Positions 1 to 8,142 of a stretch of DNA of 64,000 nucleotides are shown piece after piece (positions within the stretch are counted from its first letter, which is position 1; every line of letters begins with the position of its first letter). The position numbers were made by a program, and so were the translations under genes. The stretch lies in NCBI GenBank assembly GCA_934513685.1, contig CAKSWY010000003.1:54074-118073 (forward strand). The letters run 5' to 3'. The stretch is from an uncultured Oscillospiraceae bacterium (GTDB lineage Bacteria; Bacillota; Clostridia; Oscillospirales; Ruminococcaceae). The notes below the pieces were generated by a model that saw nothing but the letters and a program-made list of their open reading frames with translations, did no database searches and was not told where the DNA came from.

Positions 1-618
1 GAGCCGTATGCCTCCTCTGCCTGCGAGCTGGTGAGTGAGCTGCTTCAGTACGCGGGTGAAAAGGGCGACAAACCCACCCAGCTGGAGGCCGAAGCCCTGC
101 TGGCGGGCATCATGCTGGACACCCGCAACTTTGCCCTGCACACCGGTGTGCGCACCTTTGAGGCGGCCGCCTGGCTGCGGCGCATGGGCGCCCGCACCGA
201 GGAGGTCAAGCAGCTGTTCAGCACCAGCCTGGAGGAATACGCCGCCAAGGCCAGCCTGGTGGAAAATGCCGAGGTGTACCTGGGCTGCGCCATCAGCGTG
301 GCGGGCGAGCTGCCGCCCCAGGCCCAGGTGGCGGTGCCCCAGGCCGCCAACGACCTGCTCACCATTGACGGCGTGGAGGCCAGCTTCGTGGCGGTGGAGA
401 AAAATGGCGGGGTGAACATCTCGGCCCGAAGCATGGGCGCGGTGAACGTGCAGGTGATTCTGGAAACGCTGGGCGGCGGCGGCCACCTGACCATGGCGGG
501 CGCCCAGCTGAAAGGCGTGAACCAGGACGAGGCCCGCCGCAGAATCCGGGACGCGGTGCGCGCCTTCCGCCAGGAACAGGCCGAAAAGATGCGCAGCAGC
601 GCTGCCCAGACGGAATGA
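1..618 (+). CDS. gdpP: Cyclic-di-AMP phosphodiesterase GdpP, C-terminal part (5' end outside window)
   Basis: The reading frame is open from base 1, so the gene begins upstream; 205 C-terminal residues are visible. They cover the end of a DHH phosphoesterase domain (segment with GIMLDTRNF, which carries a metal-binding Asp in this family) and a DHHA1 domain ending in the glycine-rich LGGGGHLTMAGAQL motif. GdpP (YybT) is a membrane-bound enzyme that hydrolyses c-di-AMP to pApA. Immediately downstream are rplI and dnaB, the same order as yybT-rplI-dnaC in Bacillus subtilis, which supports GdpP over other DHH/DHHA1 proteins such as NrnA. The PAS and degenerate GGDEF domains expected upstream cannot be seen here. 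Confidence 0.88.
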   Translation, partial: EPYASSACELVSELLQYAGEKGDKPTQLEAEALLAGIMLDTRNFALHTGVRTFEAAAWLRRMGARTEEVKQLFSTSLEEYAAKASLVENAEVYLGCAISVAGELPPQAQVAVPQAANDLLTIDGVEASFVAVEKNGGVNISARSMGAVNVQVILETLGGGGHLTMAGAQLKGVNQDEARRRIRDAVRAFRQEQAEKMRSSAAQTE

Positions 619-762
619 ACCCCGCCGGATGTGCGGGCAAGGCTTGCATTCCATCCGAAAATATGCCATTCTATTAAAATAGCCCCGGCGGAACGGGGCG
701 CGGAACACAAACGACCGCCCGGCGCCTGCCGCAGGGCGGAACGAAATATTGAGGTGACTGAC

Positions 763-1212
763 ATGAAAGTGATTCTGAAGCAGGACGTGAAGTCTCTGGG
801 CAAAAAGGATGAGATCCATGAGGTGTCGGACGGTTACGCCCGCAACTTCCTGTTCCCCCGCGGCCTGGCCGCTGAGGCGGATGCGGCGGCCCTGAACGTG
901 GCCCGCACCAAGAACGAAGCCAAGGAGCATCACGCCGCCGAGGCGCTGGCAGCCGCCAAGCAGCTGGCCAGCCAGATCGGCGACCGCACCGTGACCGTGA
1001 AGGCCAAGGGCGGCGCTTCCGGCCGTCTGTTCGGCAAGGTGACCACCAAGGAAGTGGCCGCGGCCCTGAGCCAGGTGGCCGGCACCGAGATCGACAAGCG
1101 CAAGGTGGAGATCGACCGGGAAATCAAGGATTTCGGCACCTACAACGCCACCGTGCGGCTGCACACCAACGTGACCGCCGCCTTTAAGGTGAAGGTGGAG
1201 GAACTGAACTGA
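763..1212 (+). CDS. rplI: 50S ribosomal protein bL9
   Basis: 149-residue protein beginning MKVILKQDVKSLGKKDE, the canonical L9 N-terminal domain, with the conserved GYARNFLFPRGLA segment that binds 23S rRNA, a central helix and a C-terminal domain (roughly residues 80-149). The ATG at 763 follows a GAGGTGA ribosome-binding site; the longer in-frame extension upstream does not look like L9 and is excluded. It sits 145 bp after gdpP and only 2 bp before dnaB, implying co-transcription. L9 is a structural protein at the base of the L1 stalk. Confidence 0.97.
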   Translation: MKVILKQDVKSLGKKDEIHEVSDGYARNFLFPRGLAAEADAAALNVARTKNEAKEHHAAEALAAAKQLASQIGDRTVTVKAKGGASGRLFGKVTTKEVAAALSQVAGTEIDKRKVEIDREIKDFGTYNATVRLHTNVTAAFKVKVEELN

Positions 1213-1214
1213 CC

Positions 1215-2639
1215 ATGGCCGAACAGGGGTTGCGCCGCACGGGCGGCACAGAGCTGAACCTGGAAAGCATGGGCGTAAACCTGCCTTACAGTATGCAGGC
1301 GGAGCAGTCGGTGCTGGGCGCGGCGCTGCTTCAGGCGGACATCATTCCCGAGCTGGTGGAAACCCTCCGCCCGGAGATGTTCTATGCCCGCCAGAACGGC
1401 CAGATCTTTGCGGAGATGGTCCGCCTGTTTACGGCAGGCCAGACCGTGGACTTTGTCACCCTGCTGGACGCTGTGACCAGCGAAGGCGTATTTGAAAGCG
1501 CGGACGCGGCCAAGGTGTACCTCACCGGGCTGGCAGAAACGGTGCCCTCCATCAGCAACGTGCAGGCCTACGCGAAGATCGTGCAGGAAAAATACCTGGT
1601 GCGCCAGCTGATGGGGGCCGCCAAGGACATTCTGGAGCAGAGCGGCGAGGAACCGGATGCCGATCTGCTGCTGGAGAGCGCCGAGCAGAAGATCTATGAG
1701 ATCCGCTCCGGGCGGGACACCAGCGCCCTCACCAGCATTTCCAGCGTGATCGTGGATACGCTGGTGAACCTGCAGAAGATCGCCGGGCCGGACCGGGACA
1801 AGTACGCGGGCATTCCCACCGGGTTCACCTATCTGGACACGGTGCTCACCGGCATGGGCCGCTCGGACCTGATCATTCTGGCGGCCCGCCCCGGCATGGG
1901 CAAAACCAGTTTTGCGCTGAACATCGCCACCAACGTGGCAAAAAAGCAGAAGATCCCCGTGGCCATTTTCAGCCTGGAAATGACCAAGGATCAGCTGACC
2001 AGCCGCATTCTCTCGGCGGAGGCGGGCATTGACAGCCAGGCCTTCCGCACCGGCAAGCTGACGGAGGAGGACTGGGACGATCTGGCCCGGGCTTCGGAAA
2101 TGCTGCACAGTGCGCCCATTTATATGGACGATACCTCCGGCATTACCATTCCCGAGGTGAAGGCGAAGATCCGCCGCATCAACCAGGACCCGTCCCGGCC
2201 GGACATCGGCCTGGTGATCATCGACTATCTGCAGCTGATGACCAGCGGCCGCCGCACCGAGAACCGGGTGCAGGAAATCAGCGACATCACCCGAAACCTG
2301 AAGATCATGGCCAAGGAGCTGAACGTTCCGGTCATCGCGTTGAGCCAGCTGAGCCGTTCGGCCGAAAAGGCCACCGGCCGCAGCGATCATCGGCCCCAGC
2401 TGAGCGACCTGCGTGATTCCGGCTCCATCGAACAGGATGCGGACGTGGTGCTGTTTTTGTACCGGCAGGCCTACTACAACAGCCATCAGGACGGCGCGGA
2501 AGAGCAGCAGGCCGATGAGCGTACGGCGGAGTGCATTGTGGCCAAGAACCGCCACGGCGAGACCAATACGGTCCAGCTTGGGTGGGACGGCGCACACACC
2601 CGCTTCATGAATCTGGATTTCAGCCATGGAAACAACTGA
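1215..2639 (+). CDS. dnaB: Replicative DNA helicase DnaB
   Basis: 474-residue hexameric replicative helicase. The N-terminal domain (residues about 20-125, starting NLPYSMQAEQSVLGA) is the primase-interacting DnaB_N domain; a linker follows, then the RecA-like motor with Walker A RPGMGKTS at residues 225-232, Walker B region LVIIDYLQLM and the arginine-finger/DnaB motif region LSQLSRSAEKATGRSDHRP. The ATG at 1215 is 2 bp after the rplI stop; an alternative Met at 1269 sits just before the conserved domain, so the first 18 residues are the least certain part. It overlaps tilS by 14 bp. Confidence 0.96.
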   Translation: MAEQGLRRTGGTELNLESMGVNLPYSMQAEQSVLGAALLQADIIPELVETLRPEMFYARQNGQIFAEMVRLFTAGQTVDFVTLLDAVTSEGVFESADAAKVYLTGLAETVPSISNVQAYAKIVQEKYLVRQLMGAAKDILEQSGEEPDADLLLESAEQKIYEIRSGRDTSALTSISSVIVDTLVNLQKIAGPDRDKYAGIPTGFTYLDTVLTGMGRSDLIILAARPGMGKTSFALNIATNVAKKQKIPVAIFSLEMTKDQLTSRILSAEAGIDSQAFRTGKLTEEDWDDLARASEMLHSAPIYMDDTSGITIPEVKAKIRRINQDPSRPDIGLVIIDYLQLMTSGRRTENRVQEISDITRNLKIMAKELNVPVIALSQLSRSAEKATGRSDHRPQLSDLRDSGSIEQDADVVLFLYRQAYYNSHQDGAEEQQADERTAECIVAKNRHGETNTVQLGWDGAHTRFMNLDFSHGNN

Positions 2640-4086
2640 ACCCATTGCCGCACTGGAAGCGGCGGCGCTGGAACAATTGAAACGGCACGGGCTGGTGCAG
2701 CCCGGCGACAGGGTCATTGCGGCGGTCTCAGGCGGGGCCGACTCCATGGCCCTTTTGCTGTTTTTTCTGCGGTGCGGCCCGGCCCTGGGCCTGACCGTGG
2801 AGGCCGCCCATGTGGACCACGGCCTGCGGGGCGAAGCCTCGGCCCGGGACGCGGCCTTTGTGGCGGCGTTCTGCCGGGAAAAGGAGGTGCCGTTGCATCG
2901 GTTCAGCGCCCCCGAAGAGGGCATCGTGCCCCCCGAAGGGGCCGGGGAAGAATGGGCACGGCAGCTGCGCTATGGCTTTTTTGAGCGGCTGTGCCGGGAG
3001 CAGGGGGCCAAGCTGGCCACGGCCCACACCCGAAACGACCAGGCCGAAACCCTGCTGCTGCACCTGGCCCGGGGCTGCGGCCCGGCGGGGGCGGCGGGCA
3101 TTCCGGCCGTGCGGGGGGCGGTCATCCGGCCGTTTCTTACGGTGAGCCACCGCCAGACCGAGGCCTATTGCCGGGCGCTGGGCCAGCCCTGGGTGACGGA
3201 CGAGACCAACACGGCCGATGACTACGCCCGCAACCGGGTGCGGCACCATGTGCTGCCTGCACTGGAAACGGTAAACCCCCAGACGGTGGAGGCCCTGGCC
3301 CGCTTTTGCGACCGGATGGCCCTGGTGGACGGGTATTTGGCCGCCCAGGCGGACACCCTGTTAGAGACGGCAAAGCAGGGAAGCGGCTGGCGGCTGAGCA
3401 CCCTGAACGAAGCGCACCCCGCGGTGCGGGACGAAGCCTTGGCCCGGCTTTTGGGCCCCCATGCCCGGGCGGACGCGGTGGCCCGGCTGGCGGCGCTGGC
3501 CCGGGCAGGGCAGGGGGCACAGCCGCTGCCCGGCGGCCTGCTGGCCCGGGCGCAGGAGGGTGAGCTGCGGCTGGAACCGCTTGCCCCGCGGCACCTGCGC
3601 CGTCGGGGCGGCAGGGCACCGGCCGGTGAACCGGCCCCCCTGCCGGAGCGGCCGCTGACCCCCGGAACCATCGACTGGTCGGGGGGCTGGCGCATCACCG
3701 CGCAGGTGCTGGAGTATGAAAATTTCATAAAACTTCAGCCTGTTCACAAAAAAGACTTAAACTCTTGCGCAGATTATGATAAAATACAACAGTATAAGCC
3801 GATTTTGCGGTCCCGTATGCCGGGCGACCGCTTTCAGCTGCCTGGAAGAAACTGCACAAAAACGCTGAAAAAGCTCTTGAACGAGGGGCGTGTGCCGGTG
3901 GCCCAGCGGGCCGCATTGCCGCTTCTGGCCGCACCGGGTGGCCGGGTGCTGTGGCTGTGCGGGCAGGGCTTCGCTGCCGGGCTGGAACCGACCCCCGAAA
4001 CCCGGCAGGTGCTGAGGTTGACGGCGCAGCGAGCAGAAACAGCGGAATTTGAACAAAGCGAGGAATGGAAGTATGAGCATGAATGA
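2626..4086 (+). CDS. tilS: tRNA(Ile)-lysidine synthetase TilS
   Basis: 486-residue N-type ATP pyrophosphatase that modifies C34 of tRNA-Ile(CAU) to lysidine, letting it read AUA. The PP-loop SGGADS lies at residues 35-40, followed by HVDHGLRGEAS, and the C-terminal tRNA-binding domain contains the typical SRMPGDRF segment. Its ends overlap dnaB (14 bp) and hpt (14 bp). A conspicuous AT-rich stretch (about 3717-3803) with codons rare in this genome (AAT, ATA, TAT, GAT) interrupts an otherwise very GC-rich gene and resembles an embedded promoter. Order tilS-hpt-ftsH is as in B. subtilis. Confidence 0.93.
   Translation: METTEPIAALEAAALEQLKRHGLVQPGDRVIAAVSGGADSMALLLFFLRCGPALGLTVEAAHVDHGLRGEASARDAAFVAAFCREKEVPLHRFSAPEEGIVPPEGAGEEWARQLRYGFFERLCREQGAKLATAHTRNDQAETLLLHLARGCGPAGAAGIPAVRGAVIRPFLTVSHRQTEAYCRALGQPWVTDETNTADDYARNRVRHHVLPALETVNPQTVEALARFCDRMALVDGYLAAQADTLLETAKQGSGWRLSTLNEAHPAVRDEALARLLGPHARADAVARLAALARAGQGAQPLPGGLLARAQEGELRLEPLAPRHLRRRGGRAPAGEPAPLPERPLTPGTIDWSGGWRITAQVLEYENFIKLQPVHKKDLNSCADYDKIQQYKPILRSRMPGDRFQLPGRNCTKTLKKLLNEGRVPVAQRAALPLLAAPGGRVLWLCGQGFAAGLEPTPETRQVLRLTAQRAETAEFEQSEEWKYEHE
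3757..3785 (+). promoter_or_regulatory. Candidate promoter inside tilS for hpt-ftsH
   Basis: Within an AT-rich island of tilS, TTAAAC (3757-3762) and TAAAAT (3780-3785) are spaced by 17 bp, and TATGAT overlaps the second element (3775-3780). The -10-like bases also encode the family-typical Tyr-Asp-Lys-Ile, but with AT-ending codons that the genome otherwise avoids. Dual coding is inferred; a 5' end would prove it. Confidence 0.35.
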
Positions 4087-4618
4087 CGATATCCTGCGCG
4101 TATTGTACAGCGAGGAAGAGCTGGAAGCGAAATGCGCGGAACTAGGTGCCCAGATCAGCAAGGACTACGAGGGCAAAAACCTGCTGCTGGTGAGCGTGCT
4201 GAAGGGTGCAGTTGTGTTTATGACCGACCTGATGCGCCACATCACCGTGCCCTGCTCCATCGATTTCATGGTGGTGTCCAGCTACGGCAACGGCGTGAAA
4301 ACCAGCGGCGTGGTGAAGATCGTGAAGGATCTGGACGCCGACCTGGCCGGCAAGGACCTGTTGATCGTGGAGGACATTCTGGACACCGGCATGACCCTGC
4401 ACTATCTCAAGCAGCTGCTGCAGGACCGCAACCCCAACAGCATCCGCATTGCAACCCTGTTGGATAAGCCCGAGCGCCGCCGCGCCGCCGTGCGCGCCGA
4501 CTATGTGGGCTACCAGGTGCCGGATGAGTTCGTAGTCGGCTATGGCCTGGACTACGACGAAAAGTACCGCAACCTGCCCTATGTGGGCATCCTGAAGCCG
4601 GAAGTGTACGAGAAGTAA
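4073..4618 (+). CDS. hpt: Hypoxanthine phosphoribosyltransferase
   Basis: 181-residue type I phosphoribosyltransferase converting hypoxanthine (and guanine) plus PRPP to IMP/GMP in purine salvage. The PRPP-binding signature VEDILDTG is at residues 99-106; the upstream LVSVLKGAVVFMTDL and the C-terminal DYVGYQVPDEFVVGYGLDY segments are diagnostic of HPRT rather than APRT or XPRT. Start chosen at ATG 4073 (MSMNDD), preceded by a GAGGAATGGAAG purine-rich tract; a TTG 24 bp upstream is in frame but unlikely. It overlaps the tilS end by 14 bp, a coupling also found in Bacillus, where HprT and TilS interact at the ftsH promoter. Confidence 0.95.
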   Translation: MSMNDDILRVLYSEEELEAKCAELGAQISKDYEGKNLLLVSVLKGAVVFMTDLMRHITVPCSIDFMVVSSYGNGVKTSGVVKIVKDLDADLAGKDLLIVEDILDTGMTLHYLKQLLQDRNPNSIRIATLLDKPERRRAAVRADYVGYQVPDEFVVGYGLDYDEKYRNLPYVGILKPEVYEK

Positions 4619-4697
4619 TTCCGGCCATTCCGGGCGATGTGCGCCCACCGCCGCGCAGGGACGGCGTCTTGTCCCCTGCTGAATAGGAGTTGATATT

Positions 4698-6815
4698 TTG
4701 CAAAGGAAACCTCATCGCAATATTATGTACCTGGCGGTGCTGATGGTATTGGTGCTGGTGGCTGTCACCCTGTTTACCTCGGGAACGGACAGCGAAAGCT
4801 CCACCATGGGCTATTCGCAGGTGGTGAGCTACTTCAAGGCCAATCAGGTCACCGGCTTTGCGCTGGACCTGAACACCGGCGTGATCAAGCTGAGCCTGAA
4901 GCAGGGCGACGTGGAGCTGCCGGATGCCACGGCCGCAAACCAGCAGAGCGAAAGCGTGTTGCAGGGGGTGCTCACCGCAGACCGCACCAATAAGGTGGAA
5001 CCGCTGAACGGCGGCGAAGTGGTGGTCAGCTACAAAGTCCCCTATCTGGCCTATTTCGTGAATCATATGGACGAATACATTGATTCTTACGATGCGGCCA
5101 ACCCCTCGGCCCCCATGGTGTACGACATTGTGGGCCAGAAAACCAGCTTCCCCTGGGCGGAAATTCTCATGAGCGGCCTTTCCATGGGTTGCCTGGTCTG
5201 CATTCTGTTCATGATGTTCCGGGGCGGCCAGGGCGGCAACGTGATGAACGTGGGCCGCGCCAAGGTCAAGGATCAGCAGGACGGCGGCCGCAAGGCCACC
5301 TTTGCCGATGTGGCCGGTGCCGATGAAGAGAAGGCCGAACTGCAGGAAATCGTGGAATTTCTGAAGAATCCCGGCCAGTTCAATACCCTGGGCGCGCGCA
5401 TTCCTCATGGCGTGCTGCTGGTGGGCCCTCCGGGCACCGGCAAAACGCTGCTGGCCCGTGCCTGCGCCGGTGAGGCCGGGGTGCCCTTCTACTCCATCTC
5501 CGGTTCGGACTTTGTGGAGATGTATGTGGGCGTGGGTGCCTCCCGCGTGCGTGATCTGTTCGACAAGGCGAAGAAGAATATGCCCAGCATCATCTTCATT
5601 GATGAGATCGATGCGGTGGGCCGCCAGCGCGGCGCCGGTTTGGGCGGCGGCCACGACGAACGCGAGCAGACCCTGAACCAGCTGCTGGTGGAGATGGACG
5701 GCTTCGGCGCCAACGAGGGCGTGATCGTGATGGCCGCCACCAACCGGGCAGACATTCTGGACCAGGCGCTTCTGCGCCCCGGCCGGTTTGACCGGCGGGT
5801 GTATGTGGGCCTGCCCGATGTGAAGGGCCGCGAGGACATTCTGCGGGTGCACACCCGCAACAAGCCCCTGGCCCCGGACGTGAAGCTGAAAACCATCGCT
5901 CAGTCCACCGTGGGCTTCTCGGGCGCTGACTTGGAGAACCTGGTGAACGAGGCGGCCCTGCTGGCTGCCCGTCGCGGCCGCAAGGCCATCACTGAGCAGG
6001 AGATCGAAGAGGCCTCCATCAAGGTGGTGGCTGGCCCCGAAAAGAAGAGCCATGTGGTGACGGATAAGGAAAAGCGCCTGACCGCTTACCACGAGGGCGG
6101 CCACGCCATCACCGGCTATTTCTGCCCCACCCACGACCCGGTGCACCAGATCAGCATTGTGCCCCGCGGCCAGGCGGGCGGCTTTACCATGTATCTGCCC
6201 GATAAGGACGCCAGCTATGTGACCAAGACCGCCATGCAGGAGAGCATTGTGACCCTGCTGGGCGGCCGTGTGGCCGAGCAGCTGGTGCTGGAGGACATCT
6301 CCACCGGAGCTTCCAACGACCTGGAGCGCGCCACCAGCACGGCCCGCAGCATGGTGACCCGTTACGGCTTCAGCGAGCGGCTTGGCCCTGTGGTGTACGG
6401 CACCGATCAGGCCCAGACCTTCCTGGGCCGCGATCTGGGCCAGGGCAAGGGATACAGCGAGGCCATTGCCACTGAGATCGACAGCGAGGTGCGGGACATT
6501 GTGGAGGACGGCTACGAGACCGCCCGCCGCATTCTGACCGAGCATATGCCGGAGCTGCATAAGCTGGCCAAGTACCTGATGGAGCGGGAGAAGATCTCCG
6601 GCGACGAATTCAAGATCATCATGGAGGGCGGCGAGCTGCCCCCGCTGGAAGAGCCTGCCGAAGAGGCAAAGCCGGTGGAAGCACCGGTTGCCCCTCAGCA
6701 GGAAGCGGCCCAGCCGGAAGCAGACGGGGAAAGCGCCCCGCAGGAACCGGCTGCGCCGGAGATGGCTCAGGAGCAGCCCGGCGAGAACCCGGAAAACCAG
6801 GAGCCGAAGCTCTGA
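4698..6815 (+). CDS. ftsH: ATP-dependent zinc metalloprotease FtsH
   Basis: 705-residue membrane-anchored AAA+ protease. Two transmembrane helices (about residues 10-27 and 152-172) flank an extracytoplasmic domain; the AAA module has Walker A GPPGTGKT at 243-250, Walker B IIFIDEIDAVG and the second region of homology ATNRADILDQALLRPGRFDRR. The zinc site is HEGGH at residues 465-469, with HEGGH in place of the common HEAGH. A Pro/Glu/Ala-rich tail of about 70 residues follows the peptidase domain. The start is TTG at 4698, 7 bp after a GGAGT ribosome-binding site. It degrades misassembled membrane and regulatory proteins. Confidence 0.97.
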   Translation: MQRKPHRNIMYLAVLMVLVLVAVTLFTSGTDSESSTMGYSQVVSYFKANQVTGFALDLNTGVIKLSLKQGDVELPDATAANQQSESVLQGVLTADRTNKVEPLNGGEVVVSYKVPYLAYFVNHMDEYIDSYDAANPSAPMVYDIVGQKTSFPWAEILMSGLSMGCLVCILFMMFRGGQGGNVMNVGRAKVKDQQDGGRKATFADVAGADEEKAELQEIVEFLKNPGQFNTLGARIPHGVLLVGPPGTGKTLLARACAGEAGVPFYSISGSDFVEMYVGVGASRVRDLFDKAKKNMPSIIFIDEIDAVGRQRGAGLGGGHDEREQTLNQLLVEMDGFGANEGVIVMAATNRADILDQALLRPGRFDRRVYVGLPDVKGREDILRVHTRNKPLAPDVKLKTIAQSTVGFSGADLENLVNEAALLAARRGRKAITEQEIEEASIKVVAGPEKKSHVVTDKEKRLTAYHEGGHAITGYFCPTHDPVHQISIVPRGQAGGFTMYLPDKDASYVTKTAMQESIVTLLGGRVAEQLVLEDISTGASNDLERATSTARSMVTRYGFSERLGPVVYGTDQAQTFLGRDLGQGKGYSEAIATEIDSEVRDIVEDGYETARRILTEHMPELHKLAKYLMEREKISGDEFKIIMEGGELPPLEEPAEEAKPVEAPVAPQQEAAQPEADGESAPQEPAAPEMAQEQPGENPENQEPKL

Positions 6816-6872
6816 CAAAACCCTTTCGCAGCCGGCCCGGCCGGGCGGCTTCGGATGAAGGAGTGCATGGAA

Positions 6873-7811
6873 ATGGAACAGAATTTTGACCTGCTGGCTC
6901 AGTCCCGCGCCAACTACTACACCAAGGGCAGCCCGGTGCAGTTTGTGCGCGTGGAGCTGCTGAAGGGGGATGTGACCGGCGAAGTGGCGGTCTGCCTTAC
7001 GTTCAAGAACATCAGCCAGGAGGTACTCTCCGACCTGGTGATCAGCTTTAAGTGCAAAAATGCTGCCGGTGAGGTGGTGTGCGAGGCCCCCTATCACTAT
7101 GAGAGCCTGAACGTGAACCCGGGAGAGCTGTTCGGCCAGGACGACGCGGTGTATGTGGCAAGCGGCTCGGTGGGCAGCGTGGATGTGGAGCTGAAGAGCG
7201 CGGAATTTGCCAACGGCGAAACCCTCTCGCTGGAGCAGTTCAAGCGGGTGCGCCTGCCTGCGCCCAAGGCCCTTCCGCCGGAGCTGGCCCGCCGCCTGAA
7301 GCAGAAGGTGGGCAGCGAGGTGGACCTGAAGGTGGCTCCCCAGATGACGGAATACGGCTGGTACTGCGCCTGCGGTGCCTTCCATCCCATTGAGGAGAAC
7401 TGCGTCTGGTGCAGCGAGTGCGGCAGCGACCGCATTCTCATGCAGAATGCCCTGTCCACCCTGCTGCAGCAGGGCCACACCGCCGAGGAGCCCACCCGCA
7501 TGGTGACCTCCATCAAGGATGAAAGCCCCACCCGCGTGGTGACGGACCTGACCGAGCAGGACCGGGCCGCCATCACCGGCCGCGTGGAAGAGGACGACGG
7601 GGATATGCGCATTGCCCAGCCCGGCCGCCGCACCACGGCCACCCTGCCCCCCGAGGAGTTCTACGGGGAAGAGGAAGAGGCCCAGGAGCTGCCGGAGGAC
7701 CCGGACGAGACGGCCAGGAAGATCATCCGGTGGGCGCCGCCCATCACGGTGGTGGTGTGCGCCATCATTGCGCTGGTGGGCTATCTGTGGGTAAAGCTGT
7801 TCGTGAAGTAA
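6873..7811 (+). CDS. Zinc-ribbon, single-pass membrane protein of unknown function
   Basis: 312 residues, not recognised as a named family. An N-terminal beta-rich region (about 1-130, with VAVCLTFKNISQEVLSDLVISF) resembles an immunoglobulin-like fold. A cysteine cluster follows: Cys165 and Cys167, then Cys177, Cys180 and Cys183 (CVWCSECG), probably a zinc ribbon. A Thr/Glu-rich acidic linker leads to a C-terminal transmembrane helix (about residues 288-308). No signal peptide is visible, so a tail-anchored cytosolic topology is likely. The ATG at 6873 is preferred because AAGGAG at 6858-6863 is optimally spaced; GTG/ATG codons upstream are less well placed. It is 57 bp after ftsH, so an FtsH-linked role is conceivable but unproven. 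Confidence 0.75.
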   Translation: MEQNFDLLAQSRANYYTKGSPVQFVRVELLKGDVTGEVAVCLTFKNISQEVLSDLVISFKCKNAAGEVVCEAPYHYESLNVNPGELFGQDDAVYVASGSVGSVDVELKSAEFANGETLSLEQFKRVRLPAPKALPPELARRLKQKVGSEVDLKVAPQMTEYGWYCACGAFHPIEENCVWCSECGSDRILMQNALSTLLQQGHTAEEPTRMVTSIKDESPTRVVTDLTEQDRAAITGRVEEDDGDMRIAQPGRRTTATLPPEEFYGEEEEAQELPEDPDETARKIIRWAPPITVVVCAIIALVGYLWVKLFVK

Positions 7812-7856
7812 CGGCGCAGCCCCCGCGCCCCCCGCGGTCAAAGAGAAAATAAGCAG

Positions 7857-7893
7857 GGAAGAGCGGTCAGATGTCTGGCCGCTCTTCCTTTTG
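7857..7893 (+). terminator. Intrinsic terminator after the zinc-ribbon protein
   Basis: Fifteen-base arms (7857-7871 and 7874-7888; one G-U pair, innermost pairs probably open) form a hairpin around GAAGAGCGG/CCGCTCTTC, followed by CTTTTG. It closes the tilS-hpt-ftsH region before the next promoter. Confidence 0.7.
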
Positions 7894-7920
7894 CGGATGC
7901 GCAGAATCGGCGGGGGACGG

Positions 7921-7950
7921 TTGACATTTGCCCCGTCGCCGTGGTTTAAT
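7921..7950 (+). promoter_or_regulatory. SigA-type promoter for the topoisomerase genes
   Basis: A perfect -35 TTGACA (7921-7926) is 18 bp from TTTAAT (7945-7950). The expected transcript has an approximately 185-nt leader (about 7957-8142) in which I recognised no known riboswitch. The whole 7812-8142 gap holds only the preceding terminator, this promoter and the leader. Confidence 0.65.
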
Positions 7951-8142
7951 AAAAATTACCGCTCGAATTGCTCTGAAGGAGTCGGGCGGAAGTTGACCGA
8001 ATTCCGGGCGTTTCATCGCGAATTTTATCCTTCGCCTGAAGCGGGCCTGTTTCGATTTACAGAATCTGATTTTCCCCGGCGGAAAAGGGCCGGGCGCGGC
8101 GCTTGGGCCGAAAAATCGGATGGATAGAGTACGGAGGCATTC

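Noticed and set aside
4407..7841. 1144-residue reading frame on the minus strand opposite ftsH, with similar long antisense frames opposite topoisomerase, rnr, rpoB and rpoC genes
   Set aside because: Translations are low-complexity His/Leu/Ala/Gly-rich and arise from high-GC third positions of real genes; no family motif, no RBS.
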